The translations under genes and the position numbers were made by a program. A stretch of DNA of 64,000 nt from Clostridium carboxidivorans P7 (GTDB lineage: Bacteria > Bacillota > Clostridia > Clostridiales > Clostridiaceae). The notes beneath the pieces were generated by a model. That model saw only the letters and a program-made list of their open reading frames with translations, was not told the DNA's origin and did no database searches. The DNA lies in the NCBI RefSeq assembly GCF_001038625.1, contig NZ_CP011803.1:2604001-2668000 (forward strand). The letters run 5' to 3'. Positions 44,803 through 54,271 of this stretch are shown here, piece after piece; position 1 is the first letter of the stretch; every line of letters starts with the position of its first letter.

Positions 44803-46722
44803 TTACTTAACAGGCATATCTATTTCATTGAAAAGAGGACTCATATTTTCTAAACTATCCCATACAAATGCCTTTAAATTGTATGTTCCTTGTTCTGGAA
44901 GCTTTATAATACCATCTAAAATAGCTGATTGTGCTTTTTTTATAGTTTTATTACTGCATACGTATTTAATAAATTTATTACTTCCATCATATAATTCTAC
45001 TATTAATGAAACCTCTTTATCTTTATCCGAATTATTTTCAACTTTTACAGATACTTTAGCATTGTCTCCTAATTTAAATTCCTTTTTATCTGTTAAATTA
45101 GAAATTTTTAATGCTTTATCAACATTGTTTAAAGCATCTTGTGCTGCAGCAAGTTTTGCCTTTGTGCTTTCCTTAAGAGAAGCTTTTTTTGCATCACTAA
45201 GAGAATCATATAATGCCTGAACTGCATCAACCTGATCTTTATTATCAGATGTAATTATAACTGGTAATGCTGATATAGCATCATTTACAGGTATTGTTGA
45301 TTCCTTAACATCTGTACAATCAAAAATTGAATTTCTTCCTTCATAAGCTCTAATAAGTGAATCTATCCCCCTACATATCTGTGTAGGTTCATACCAACTG
45401 GATGTAACCTCAGGAACAACATCCAATACACCATCTATCACAGTTTTGCCACATTTAATGTATTTCTTATCAAAAATATTCACTTTAGCCATTCCAAGAG
45501 TCATATATACCTGAGCATTTGTCCACGCATTATTTATATACTCCTTTCCTCCCCAAAAAAAGCCTCCATACGTTTGTGCATTAGAAAATTCATCAAACAC
45601 TATTTGCATAGCCTGTTTTACATCATAGTATTTATCTCCTTTTTCTGCATTTGGATCATAATAAGCAACCATTGGCTGAATTTGCATATAAGCTAAATCA
45701 GATATACTATTTATAATTTCTTTTCCAGAATTAGCTATTTTGTTTGCAGCACATCCTTGTACATAATTTTCTATATAAGCTCTATTAATATGATTTTCAT
45801 CTTGAGACACAGAATCCATATAATCATTGCAAGTTAATGCCAAAATTCCATACTGAAGTGATAAATACTCTGGTGATGCTGCTTTATTAGCCTTGTTGGA
45901 AACTATCTCTATTAAGTCATATGACTTTATATCTCTAGCATCATAGCCTATTGCCGTAATAGCTAAAATTAATTTTTCCCATTCCGTTAATTTTACATCT
46001 CGTGCAGTTATGCCTTTATCTTTCATTTTTTGCAAACCATTTTGTATCATTTTAAACCAATCATCATAAAAACCCGCTCTTACGCCTGTATAACCGGAAC
46101 GAGCAGAGGAAAATACTTCCCAAACATAATCATTCAGTTCAATCGTACCTTCTGCTTTTCCATCTATAGACCTGCTTCCACCCCAAGAAAATTCAGGTAC
46201 GGTTCCTTTTCCAATCCCTAATTTACTATAGAGATCATCTTCTGCCTTTTTAGCTCTTTCAATTTGCTTTTTTTGTTCTTCTATTGTAGGTGTTGCTGCT
46301 CCATCATCAAAAACCTTAACACTTACAGGTAAAACTTTATTAAGTGTAAATTCATAATCATCATTTGGTGTATATGTAATTTTCAATTTACTATTATCAA
46401 TTAATACAGGTACATCTCCAATAGTAGGACCATCAAGCTTTACTTCTCCCTCATAACTTCCATTAACTTTATATTTATCTATTAAAGCTGCATCTTTACC
46501 ATTTTCAGAAACTACCTTTACACTTGTCACTGTTGTTTTAAAATTTTCATCTAAAGAAATTTTAGGATCATAAGTCTTATTAGCAGCTGTTATTTGCACA
46601 TTCACAGATATTTTAACTGGTGTCTTCGAACCTCCTTCTGCCAGGACAGAATAAGGTTTAAATATCATTAAAAGGAACACCAATATCATTCCTAAGCTTA
46701 GTTTTTTCAAAGACTTTCTCAT
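44803..46722 (-). CDS. Secreted alpha/alpha-toroid protein, transcobalamin N-domain-like
   Basis: 639 residues from the ATG at 46722, set by AAAAGGAG; the earlier in-frame start at 46740 overlaps it. Signal peptide (LGMILVFLLMIFKPYSVLA). Residues about 170-480 are helical with repeated short motifs (EWEKLILAITAIGYDARDIK, LQYGILALTCNDY, NAWTNAQVYMTLGMAKVN) of the prenyltransferase/squalene-cyclase-like toroid type, the fold of the transcobalamin N-terminal domain. A helical region (QVDAVQALYDSLSDAKKASL) and a C-terminal beta domain shared with the Big2/LRR protein follow. No corrinoid has been shown to bind. Confidence 0.7.
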   Translation of the reverse strand: MRKSLKKLSLGMILVFLLMIFKPYSVLAEGGSKTPVKISVNVQITAANKTYDPKISLDENFKTTVTSVKVVSENGKDAALIDKYKVNGSYEGEVKLDGPTIGDVPVLIDNSKLKITYTPNDDYEFTLNKVLPVSVKVFDDGAATPTIEEQKKQIERAKKAEDDLYSKLGIGKGTVPEFSWGGSRSIDGKAEGTIELNDYVWEVFSSARSGYTGVRAGFYDDWFKMIQNGLQKMKDKGITARDVKLTEWEKLILAITAIGYDARDIKSYDLIEIVSNKANKAASPEYLSLQYGILALTCNDYMDSVSQDENHINRAYIENYVQGCAANKIANSGKEIINSISDLAYMQIQPMVAYYDPNAEKGDKYYDVKQAMQIVFDEFSNAQTYGGFFWGGKEYINNAWTNAQVYMTLGMAKVNIFDKKYIKCGKTVIDGVLDVVPEVTSSWYEPTQICRGIDSLIRAYEGRNSIFDCTDVKESTIPVNDAISALPVIITSDNKDQVDAVQALYDSLSDAKKASLKESTKAKLAAAQDALNNVDKALKISNLTDKKEFKLGDNAKVSVKVENNSDKDKEVSLIVELYDGSNKFIKYVCSNKTIKKAQSAILDGIIKLPEQGTYNLKAFVWDSLENMSPLFNEIDMPVK

Positions 46723-46748
46723 TTTAATTCTCCTTTTCAATGTAAAAT

Positions 46749-46776
46749 AATGGGCTAATCAGTATATTAGCCCATT
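46749..46776 (-). terminator. Hairpin after the DUF4430 gene
   Basis: Perfect stem AATGGGCTAAT / ATTAGCCCATT, followed on the minus strand by ATTTTACATTG. It may attenuate read-through into the toroid gene. Confidence 0.65.
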
Positions 46777-46930
46777 CTCATATTTTATAAAATTATTTTT
46801 CAAACTGGCAATTCGTAATATTAAACTAAGTAAAAATTTTTTAATGAAGCAACTGTACCATTTTAGGTTATTTTAACGATCAATATTTATATAATGTTAT
46901 GTTATAAATCTAATTATAAAAATTTAAATG

Positions 46931-47773
46931 CTAAGATCTAGGAGTTACTAAATTACCACTTACATCCATGTCATCATTAACATCAGCTTGCTGAATTGTT
47001 AAATCTTTCAAATCTTTTAATGCATTAACATAAGCTGCATCTGCCTTATCGCTGTGATTAGCCATAGATCTTATTAAAGCTGTCTTATCTGCTCTTCCAG
47101 TAAAGAATGGAGCATCCTCTTTATTTTTCCAATTGTAATATCCATAACTAACTGTTCCATCTGGCAGATAATTTGACATTCCTAAATCGCATCCATCAGC
47201 TGCTGAAAATTCCCAACGTATTACAGCCCCATCTGGTACATCAGTTAAAGGTGTATCTGCAGTATACCAAGAATTGCTGCCATAAGTCATTTTGTCATTA
47301 ACAGTAAACATCCATCCAGATATTCCATCAAATTCTTTTTCACTTAAATAATCTGGATCTGTTACAATTGGCTGACTATAAGCTGTTTTTGTATCAAAAC
47401 AAATTGCTGGTATTTTATCTTTATATTTATAATTATTTGAAAATTCAGCTTGAGTATCTGAAGTATCAGAAAAAGCTTGTACATAAGTGCCTTTGTCGTC
47501 TAACCTTACATCTACATCTTGCTCATAAGCAGCCTTTACTGTAGCATATTTAATTTTTTCATTAACTTCATCACTAGTAATTTGAACCTTTACTGGTTTT
47601 ACAATAGGTGCTTGCCCTAAAATATCCTTCTCAACATCCACATAAACAGTTTTTACTGTTGTAGTTTCAGCTGCTTGTACATTATTGAAAGTGGATGTAG
47701 CTGTTACAGCTCCTAAAGTTAATGCTGTCACACACAAAGTAGCAAATAATTTGTTTTTTAGTGTTCTAATCAT
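46931..47773 (-). CDS. Secreted DUF4430 (transcobalamin C-domain-like) protein
   Basis: 280 residues. Signal peptide ending near VQA (residues 1-34). The DUF4430 core lies around residues 145-210: EFDGISGWMFTVNDKMTYGS followed by TPLTDVPDGAVIRWEFS. Pfam's DUF4430 is annotated as related to the C-terminal domain of animal transcobalamin and intrinsic factor. No anchor or wall-binding domain, so it is probably released or held by a partner. Directly controlled by riboswitch 4, about 320 bases upstream. Confidence 0.8.
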   Translation of the reverse strand: MIRTLKNKLFATLCVTALTLGAVTATSTFNNVQAAETTTVKTVYVDVEKDILGQAPIVKPVKVQITSDEVNEKIKYATVKAAYEQDVDVRLDDKGTYVQAFSDTSDTQAEFSNNYKYKDKIPAICFDTKTAYSQPIVTDPDYLSEKEFDGISGWMFTVNDKMTYGSNSWYTADTPLTDVPDGAVIRWEFSAADGCDLGMSNYLPDGTVSYGYYNWKNKEDAPFFTGRADKTALIRSMANHSDKADAAYVNALKDLKDLTIQQADVNDDMDVSGNLVTPRS

Positions 47774-47876
47774 TTTTTACACGCTCCCTTTATTTTTATT
47801 TTTTTCTTTGAATATTTGTTTTTTATTTTTGTGTACACATATTGTTTATTCAGCTATATAACTGTTATATTTTTAT

Positions 47877-47952
47877 GCTTGCCTTTATATAGGGAAATAG
47901 GTAAGAAGACATTTTAAATTATTTGAGGGTATTTTTTAATATAAAGGCAAGC
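47877..47952 (-). repeat. Conserved 14-bp inverted repeat in the DUF4430 leader
   Basis: GCTTGCCTTTATAT and ATATAAAGGCAAGC form a perfect 14-bp stem with a 48-base loop, between riboswitch 4's terminator and the DUF4430 start. A near copy lies at 40155-40220 in the ghost locus. Not an intrinsic terminator by itself (no T-run). Confidence 0.75.
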
Positions 47953-48001
47953 TTGCTGACTTATTTGACCATTTATATAAGCTTTATCTTTAGTTAAACA
48001 T

Positions 48002-48027
48002 AAAAAAGACCTTCTTTCGAAGGTCTT
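48002..48027 (-). terminator. Terminator of cobalamin riboswitch 4
   Basis: AAGACCTTC / GAAGGTCTT stem followed on the minus strand by TTTTTATG. Confidence 0.85.
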
Positions 48028-48094
48028 CAATATACGACACGAATACAGCTTTAGCTTAAAAAACTAAAATCACAACATCGTTCGATACTTATCT

Positions 48095-48295
48095 CTCCCT
48101 CCGAGAGCACTATATCCATAGAAACAGGTAGGTCTACTGACTTAGAATCATTTTACTCCTCACACCTTCCCAAAAGCTCATGCCTTCAGTGGTATATTGT
48201 GAGTTTCATCATCCTTACAGAAGCGGGGGCTGCAGTGGCTTTTCACCACTTTCCCTATTAATTCCCATCAGGGAAGCCTGTACCAAATATTATTA
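48095..48295 (-). promoter_or_regulatory. Cobalamin riboswitch 4 (DUF4430-toroid-Big2/LRR)
   Basis: Plus-strand view: CAGGTAGGTCTACTGACTTA at 48125-48144, CACCTTCCCAAAAGC, CTTCAGTGG, CAGAAGCGGGGGCTGCAGTG, CCACTTTCCC and GGAAGCCTGTACC. Around 90 percent alike to riboswitch 3 including flanks. Another minus-strand gene (DUF4430 anchored protein) ends at 48407 upstream, so the aptamer starts a new transcription unit. Confidence 0.95.
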
Positions 48296-48406
48296 AATTT
48301 GTAATTATCTACACCTTTACATTACATCATTTTTCCTTATTTGTCAACAAATTATCAAATTTTAATTAAATTATTATGAACTATGCTATTATGACAATTT
48401 AAATTG

Positions 48407-49159
48407 CTACATCCAGTCATCAGAATAACCATCGTGTATTCCATCGGCAAGATATTTCCAAACTATGATATCTCCTTTATGATATATCCACTGTCCACTT
48501 CCTATATTAGGCTTTTGAAACTTACTTTCTCCTTTTTTTCTTACATAGTAACACCAGCCAGACAACTTTCCTGCCTTTTTCTCCTCAAGTCCATTTATAG
48601 CAGCAAAATATAAGGTAGACGTTGAGCCTGTAGCTTTAAAACTTATTTTTGCTTCATCTAAAAGCTTTTCTGTTATGTAGCCTACAGTTTCTCCATCCAT
48701 ATTGTCAACATTCTTCTTTAAAAACACATTGTTTCCATTGACTGTATCAATAAACTGAAATGAATATTGTTCAACTGGATCATCTGGCTTTACTTTTATA
48801 TTTTCACTAGCAGCTGAGTTAACCTTTGAATTTGCCTGTGTGTTACTTGTACTGGAACTGCTTGCGCCAGATGCATTAGCTGCCGCTGTGCTGCTTGTTT
48901 TTGTATTACTGCTTTCTTTATTCTTAGCAGCTTCTGCTTTAGTAGATCTGTCTTCCACTTTCTTATCTTCTTTTTTTACTTCTATACTTTTTTTAGCTTC
49001 ATCTTTTCCAGTATCACTCTGTTTTTTTTGAGAAGTTGATTGTTCATTAGTAACATTGTTAGCGTACATTTTTTGTACTCTGACAGCTAAAATAAACAAA
49101 AGAAAACAGATAACAAAAGCTGATGCTGCTATTACATATTTCTTTTTATTTTTATCCAT
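48407..49159 (-). CDS. Membrane-anchored DUF4430 protein, copy 2
   Basis: 250 residues. N-terminal membrane helix (YVIAASAFVICFLLFILAV), a Lys/Ser/Ala/Thr-rich extracellular linker to about residue 120, then a DUF4430 domain: VNGNNVFLKKNVDNMDGETV, AAINGLEEKKAGKLSGWCYY and HKGDIIVWKYLADGIHDGYS. Paralogue of the protein at 51188-51937 (same layout and C-terminal motifs). Likely an extracellular cobalamin/corrinoid-contacting domain tethered beside the S component encoded upstream. Last gene of the ECF operon. Confidence 0.85.
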   Translation of the reverse strand: MDKNKKKYVIAASAFVICFLLFILAVRVQKMYANNVTNEQSTSQKKQSDTGKDEAKKSIEVKKEDKKVEDRSTKAEAAKNKESSNTKTSSTAAANASGASSSSTSNTQANSKVNSAASENIKVKPDDPVEQYSFQFIDTVNGNNVFLKKNVDNMDGETVGYITEKLLDEAKISFKATGSTSTLYFAAINGLEEKKAGKLSGWCYYVRKKGESKFQKPNIGSGQWIYHKGDIIVWKYLADGIHDGYSDDWM

Positions 49160-49197
49160 ATTCCAACTCCCACCTAATTTTTACAAATTTATTGATT

Positions 49198-49884
49198 TCA
49201 CTTGATATAGCTTATATCAAGCTTCATCTTATAACGCTTCAGCACTGGTAAAAAACTATCATAAAAAATTATGGAGAATATAAAGGAGCCTCCTCCATGC
49301 AAAATATCAAAGGTCAAGCCTGCTATATATGCTCCTATAATACTTTTAATACTTATTGGTTTTATAAAGGCAGATACATACCATATATTCATAATCCAAT
49401 CAAACATAAAACCGAATACAAAACATACTATGGAAAATGTTATAGCAGAAACTCCTTTTCCCCTTTTTCCCCATACTCCTGATAAAATTCCCACAAGCCC
49501 CCAGGAAAACATTTGCCAGGGTGTCCAAGGCCCTTGTCCAAAAAATATATTGGATAAAAAGGCTGCAGTGCTGCCAATTAAAAAGCCTTCATAGGGACCA
49601 AATGCAAAACCTGAAATTGCTACAAGGAAGGTTACAGGTTTTACATTTGGAATAGGTGCAAAAACCATTCTTGAAACTGCTGCAAAAGCACTTAAAGTAG
49701 CTATTACAGCTATTTCCTTTGTACCTGAATTGGACTTTTCAAAGTAAAAATAACTCATAAAGAGTATAAAAAACACTCCCAAGGTAATAATTAATGAAAT
49801 ACCTGTCTGTGTATCCTTATTCAAAGTTATTAGCATAAGAAGTATGACAATAACTGCTGTAGAAACGATTATAAGCTTTTTCAT
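49198..49884 (-). CDS. ECF transporter S component, candidate corrinoid type, copy 2
   Basis: 228 residues, about six membrane helices. It contains the S-component segment ISGFAFGPYEGFLIGSTAAF near 95 and the motif FFGQGPWTPWQMFSWGLVGI near 115, which I associate with the CbrT-like cobalamin S-component group (family assignment from memory, not searched). Close paralogue of 51930-52649. Lies 43 bases after the toroid gene; AGGAGAGG before the start. B12 specificity is supported by the riboswitch and DUF4430 neighbours rather than by sequence alone. Confidence 0.82.
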   Translation of the reverse strand: MKKLIIVSTAVIVILLMLITLNKDTQTGISLIITLGVFFILFMSYFYFEKSNSGTKEIAVIATLSAFAAVSRMVFAPIPNVKPVTFLVAISGFAFGPYEGFLIGSTAAFLSNIFFGQGPWTPWQMFSWGLVGILSGVWGKRGKGVSAITFSIVCFVFGFMFDWIMNIWYVSAFIKPISIKSIIGAYIAGLTFDILHGGGSFIFSIIFYDSFLPVLKRYKMKLDISYIK

Positions 49885-49927
49885 ATTGAGATTACCTCTC
49901 CTTTACATATTGCAGCTTTATAATAAT

Positions 49928-51157
49928 TTACTTAAAAATGTATAAGCCTCCTTTTCCTTCTTTAAACATTTTATAAGCTTCAAGTGCTTCAAGTGCCTGA
50001 TCTGTTCCCATGGTATTATATCCAGTTTCCTTTGTATGATAGAAGCCACCACCTTCTACCTGACATTGAAGTAGTGCATCTAAAGCATTTTTTCCATTTT
50101 TAGTGAATTTATCTCCTGTAGGGTCTACTCCATTAGCACAAAGAGCTATAATAACCTGAGAGCAGCTTTCACTATTAACTGTTCCCCAGGAAGAAAAACT
50201 ACCATCTGCACTTTGTATAGCAGACAGTCTATTTACAGCTTCATCTATAGCAGATTTTACATCACTTTTATCCTTGTAAGGTGCTAAGGCTGTAAGTGCC
50301 ATTCCAGTCATATCTGGATCTGCACTGTCTCCTCCATAAGACCATCCTTTATCTTCAGTTCTGCCATTCAATATTTTATTTATGAGCTTTTCCCTTGTCC
50401 AAATGGCGTTATCTGGTACATTAAACTTACCTGAGTCCAAAGCTATAAGTGCAAAAATATAGGCATTTATACCTTGATTTTGCATATCATCACTGTTGTA
50501 TATTTTTTCTATTAAATTATATCCATTAAAATTAGTAGGATCTTTTCCTATAGCCATTAAAGCTAAGGTAGTTCTTTCATAATCTGTAGGCTGACCCATT
50601 ATACCATTACAAGCTTTTAAATTACTTTCCAGATTGCTTAAATACTTCGCAGGAACTTCCTGTCCATATCTTGATAATATCAATGCTTCCCAATCATTTC
50701 CTGAACCATCTTTAAATTCTCCTAATATCTTATTCATTCCAAGCGATAATGCAGTATCCACTTTAGTTCCATAAATATCCTGAGCCCCATTTACTACAAA
50801 ATTACACTGTATACTTTCCTTTAACGGCTTATTTTTTTTAGAACGAAGCTTATCACTTATATTTATTACATAGTGTTCTCCTACTTTATATCCTTCCTTA
50901 GGTGCATCCACTATTATAGTTTTACTATTTCCTAACCTTATATTAGTAACTAAAACATTTCCTTTACTATCTACTACGGTTATGTCACTTTTAGCTTCAT
51001 CATTAAAATCTACATCCTGATTAAATTGTAAATTCCAGGATTTATGAACATCTGTAGTTTCCTTATTTATTTCTCTTGCCATAACAGAACTGCTGGTGAA
51101 AATTGTTGAAGCAATTATTGCTGCTATAAATACATATTTACTTTTTATCTTTAACAT
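49928..51157 (-). CDS. Secreted alpha/alpha-toroid protein (transcobalamin N-domain-like)
   Basis: 409 residues. Signal peptide (VFIAAIIASTIFTSSSVMA). An Ig-like domain at about 40-125, then a toroid of roughly six helical repeats with prenyltransferase/squalene-oxidase-type pieces: YERTTLALMAIGKDPTNFNG, GWSYGGDSADPDMTGMALTA, IQSADGSFSSWGTVNSESCS, QVEGGGFYHTKETGYN. The same architecture forms the N-terminal cobalamin-binding domain of intrinsic factor and transcobalamin. Lies between two DUF4430 genes and the S components; proposed soluble or loosely bound half of a split B12-binding protein. Confidence 0.8.
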   Translation of the reverse strand: MLKIKSKYVFIAAIIASTIFTSSSVMAREINKETTDVHKSWNLQFNQDVDFNDEAKSDITVVDSKGNVLVTNIRLGNSKTIIVDAPKEGYKVGEHYVINISDKLRSKKNKPLKESIQCNFVVNGAQDIYGTKVDTALSLGMNKILGEFKDGSGNDWEALILSRYGQEVPAKYLSNLESNLKACNGIMGQPTDYERTTLALMAIGKDPTNFNGYNLIEKIYNSDDMQNQGINAYIFALIALDSGKFNVPDNAIWTREKLINKILNGRTEDKGWSYGGDSADPDMTGMALTALAPYKDKSDVKSAIDEAVNRLSAIQSADGSFSSWGTVNSESCSQVIIALCANGVDPTGDKFTKNGKNALDALLQCQVEGGGFYHTKETGYNTMGTDQALEALEAYKMFKEGKGGLYIFK

Positions 51158-51187
51158 TTACATCCTCTCCCTTTAATTATTTCATTT

Positions 51188-51937
51188 TTAAAAACTACTC
51201 TTTCCCCAATCATCTTCATATCCATCATGTATTCCATCTGCGAGATATTTCCAAACCACCACATCTCCCTTGTGATATATCCACTGTCCGCTTCCTACAT
51301 TAGGTTTGTGAAATTTTGTATCTCCTTTTTTCTTTACATAATAGCACCAACCAGATAAGTTTCCTGCCTTCTTTTCTTCAAGGCCGTCTATAGCAGCAAA
51401 ATATAGAGTAGATGCAGAACCTGTAGCTTTATATTTTATCTTGGCAGCATCCAAAGTTCTTTCCATTATGTATCCCACTGTTTCACCATCCATGCTGCTA
51501 ATGTCTTTCTGCAAAATAATTTTATTTCCATTTACTGTATCAATAATTTGTAGGTTCATCTGACTATCAGGATCATCTTGCTTTACCTTAACACTTGTAC
51601 TAGCTGCTGGTTGTTGTGGTGAACTTGTTTGTGAAGCACTTGTACTACTTGAGTTGGAGTTTGAAGCAGCTTTTTTGCTTACATCTGTTTTTGCAGCTTC
51701 TTGAGCTGCTGCAGTAGTATTGCTTTTTGCATCTTGTGCTTTAGCATTTTCTTTTGCAGCTTTATCAGTATTTGATTTAGTATTAGCAGCTTTGTTCTCA
51801 GATTTTTGAGAAGCTTCTTGTCTATCTGTAAGATTTTGTGCATACATTCTCTGTGCTTTAATTGCAAATACAAACATAATAAAGCACACAACAAAAGCTG
51901 CCGATGCTATTAAGTACTTCTTTTTGTTCTTATTCAT
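51188..51937 (-). CDS. Membrane-anchored DUF4430 protein, copy 1
   Basis: 249 residues. Layout as in 48407-49159: N-terminal helix (YLIASAAFVVCFIMFVFAI), a long Ala/Lys/Ser/Thr/Gln-rich linker, then the DUF4430 domain from about 125: LQIIDTVNGNKIILQKDISS, AAIDGLEEKKAGNLSGWCYY, HKGDVVVWKYLADGIHDGYE. Start codon overlaps the stop of the S component upstream. Pairing with that S component suggests substrate hand-over at the membrane. Confidence 0.86.
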   Translation of the reverse strand: MNKNKKKYLIASAAFVVCFIMFVFAIKAQRMYAQNLTDRQEASQKSENKAANTKSNTDKAAKENAKAQDAKSNTTAAAQEAAKTDVSKKAASNSNSSSTSASQTSSPQQPAASTSVKVKQDDPDSQMNLQIIDTVNGNKIILQKDISSMDGETVGYIMERTLDAAKIKYKATGSASTLYFAAIDGLEEKKAGNLSGWCYYVKKKGDTKFHKPNVGSGQWIYHKGDVVVWKYLADGIHDGYEDDWGKSSF

Positions 51938-52649
51938 AACTAACTCCCCCCGATTTTTTATTATCCTTTAAATAACTTATATCAAGTTTTCTTTTATACC
52001 TTTGTAATACTGGAAGAAAGCTGTCATAAAAAATTATTGAAAATATAAAAGAGCCTCCTCCATGTAAAATATCAAAAGTTAAACCGGACATGTATGCTCC
52101 TATAATAGTCCACCTATTCATAGGTTTTACAAAACCAATTACATATTGTATATCCATAATCCAATCATACATAAAAGCAAGTAAGAAGCATACTATGGAA
52201 AATTTCAAAGCTGATACTTTTTTCTTTTTCTTTCCCCAAAAGCCTCCTATGATACCTACTAATCCCCAGGAAAACATCTGCCAGGGTGTCCATGGTCCTT
52301 GACCAAAGAACATATTAGATAAGAAAGCTGTGGTACTTCCAACTAAAAAACCTTCATAAGGTCCAAATACAAAACCAGTTAATGCTACAAGAAAGGTTAC
52401 AGGCTTTACATTCGGAATGGGAGCAAAGGCCATTCTAGAAACTGAAGCAAAGGCACTTAAAGTAGCAATAACAGCTATTTCCTTGGTACCAGCACTAGAC
52501 TTTTCAAAATAAAAGTAACTCATAAACAATATTAAAAACACACTTAGAGTGCAAATTAAAAATATTCCTGTTTGGAAATCACTTTTAGCAGTAAGTATCA
52601 TTAACATAAGGGTTATAGCAGCAGTAAGAAGAATTATAAGCTTTTTCAT
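51930..52649 (-). CDS. ECF transporter S component, candidate corrinoid type, copy 1
   Basis: 239 residues, six membrane helices, with LTGFVFGPYEGFLVGSTTAF and FGQGPWTPWQMFSWGLVGII as in copy 2. Start overlaps the ATPase stop (ATGA), so it belongs to the dedicated ECF unit. Ends IDISYLKDNKKSGGVSYE. Probably the membrane substrate receptor for cobalamin or cobinamide; see copy 2 for the evidence limits. Confidence 0.84.
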   Translation of the reverse strand: MKKLIILLTAAITLMLMILTAKSDFQTGIFLICTLSVFLILFMSYFYFEKSSAGTKEIAVIATLSAFASVSRMAFAPIPNVKPVTFLVALTGFVFGPYEGFLVGSTTAFLSNMFFGQGPWTPWQMFSWGLVGIIGGFWGKKKKKVSALKFSIVCFLLAFMYDWIMDIQYVIGFVKPMNRWTIIGAYMSGLTFDILHGGGSFIFSIIFYDSFLPVLQRYKRKLDISYLKDNKKSGGVSYE

Positions 52650-54271
52650 ATATCACACCTGCTCAAAGCTTCATCTAGAGTAAATATGCTTCTATCCTTA
52701 TCCCTTACTAGCTTATTAATAGAAGTAGTATAAAATATACCCTGTCCTAAAATATCTTCTCTTCTTCCTTTTGCTATGATTCTGCCATTAAACATAATCA
52801 CATACCCTGTACAAAATTTACTAGCAAAGTCTGTATCATGAGTTACAAGTATAATAGCTGTTCCCTGATCATTGAGCTTTTTTAATATATTACCTAATCT
52901 GTCTTTAAGATCACTTTCAAGTCCTCTTGTAGGTTCATCCAGTAATATTATTTCTGGTCTTAATACTAAAATAGATGCTATGGCAACTCTCTGTCTTTGT
53001 CCACCACTCAAATCTCTTGGATTTTTATCCTTAACATCATATATTTCCAAATCCTTTAAAACCTTTTCTATTACCGCGTCATCATATACACCATAGTTAT
53101 CCATAGTAAATCTAACTTCATCATATACACTGTCTTTTGACAAATAATCATTAGGATTTTGAGAAACATATCCTATATGTTTAGCTATTTCTCTTATCTC
53201 CATATCTTTTACATTTTTATCATGAAGCTTTATAGTACCTTTATAATCCTTAATACCCATAATGGTTTTCAAAAGAGTACTTTTTCCAGCACCATTAGCC
53301 CCCATTATACTTATAAAATCACCTTTATTCACACTAAAATTCACATCTTTTAAAGCTTCTTTAGAATAATATTTACAACTCATTTTTTTTATTTTAAGTA
53401 AATTTTCAACATTTTCTTCTTTAGGTATGCTTTCTTCTTTTTCAAATTTTATATCACTATTTAAAAATTGTATTCTAGCATCCTTAAAACTTTTGGGCAT
53501 AATTTTAAAATTTGCCTTTTTTAAAAATTTTAAATAATCTGGCATAAAAATATATTGTTCTTCACTGCAGTTATTGTAAAAATTTTCTTTATTTTCAAAT
53601 AACTTTAGCCTTCCTTTATCCATAATAGCTATGGAGTCTGCTGCATCAAACCATCTGTTTACTCTGTGTTCAATGACTATTATAGTTATTCCTAATTCTT
53701 CATTTATCTTTTTTATTAAATTCATAACCTCTTCTGCTGCCGAAGGGTCCAGTTGTGAGGTAGGTTCATCTAAAATTATACACTTAGGCATATATACAAG
53801 AGCAGCTGCAACTGCTACCTTTTGTTTTTCTCCTCCTGATAAAGAGGTTATATCTCTTTCTGCAAGATGAAGTATTCCTAAAAATTGCAGTGCTTCATAA
53901 ACCATTCTTTTTATGACCTTTTCGTCAGTCCCTACATTCTCTAATCCAAAGGCTACTTCTCTATGCACCTTATTCATCATAAGCTGCTTTTCTGGATCTT
54001 GAAAAACCATAGTTACTTCTTTTGCTCTTTCTTTATGCTTCATTTCCCTTAAAGACTTTCCAGCTATTTTTATTTCACCACCTATAGTCCCTCCATAAAA
54101 GTTAGGGACAGTTCCCACTATGGCCCTTGCAAGAGTAGATTTGCCTGACCCAGATTTTCCAGCTATGAGAAGAATGGAATTTTTCTCTAAGGATAAGTTT
54201 ATATTTACAAGCGATTTCTTCTTTTCCATAGGATAAGTAAATTCTAAATTGTTAATCTCTATAAAAGCCAT
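52646..54271 (-). CDS. ecfA: ECF transporter ATPase, fused A and A' domains
   Basis: 541 residues from the ATG at 54271 (MAFIEINNLEFTYPMEKKKS), set by AGGAGAAG; an in-frame upstream start falls inside the site. Two complete ABC domains: first with Walker A AGKSGSGKST, signature SLSGGEKQKVA and Walker B CIILDEPTSQLDP; second (from about 320) with GANGAGKST, DLSGGQRQRVA and IILLDEPTRGLE. In most ECF systems these are two proteins; here they are fused. Overlaps ecfT upstream and the S component downstream. Confidence 0.94.
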   Translation of the reverse strand: MAFIEINNLEFTYPMEKKKSLVNINLSLEKNSILLIAGKSGSGKSTLARAIVGTVPNFYGGTIGGEIKIAGKSLREMKHKERAKEVTMVFQDPEKQLMMNKVHREVAFGLENVGTDEKVIKRMVYEALQFLGILHLAERDITSLSGGEKQKVAVAAALVYMPKCIILDEPTSQLDPSAAEEVMNLIKKINEELGITIIVIEHRVNRWFDAADSIAIMDKGRLKLFENKENFYNNCSEEQYIFMPDYLKFLKKANFKIMPKSFKDARIQFLNSDIKFEKEESIPKEENVENLLKIKKMSCKYYSKEALKDVNFSVNKGDFISIMGANGAGKSTLLKTIMGIKDYKGTIKLHDKNVKDMEIREIAKHIGYVSQNPNDYLSKDSVYDEVRFTMDNYGVYDDAVIEKVLKDLEIYDVKDKNPRDLSGGQRQRVAIASILVLRPEIILLDEPTRGLESDLKDRLGNILKKLNDQGTAIILVTHDTDFASKFCTGYVIMFNGRIIAKGRREDILGQGIFYTTSINKLVRDKDRSIFTLDEALSRCDI

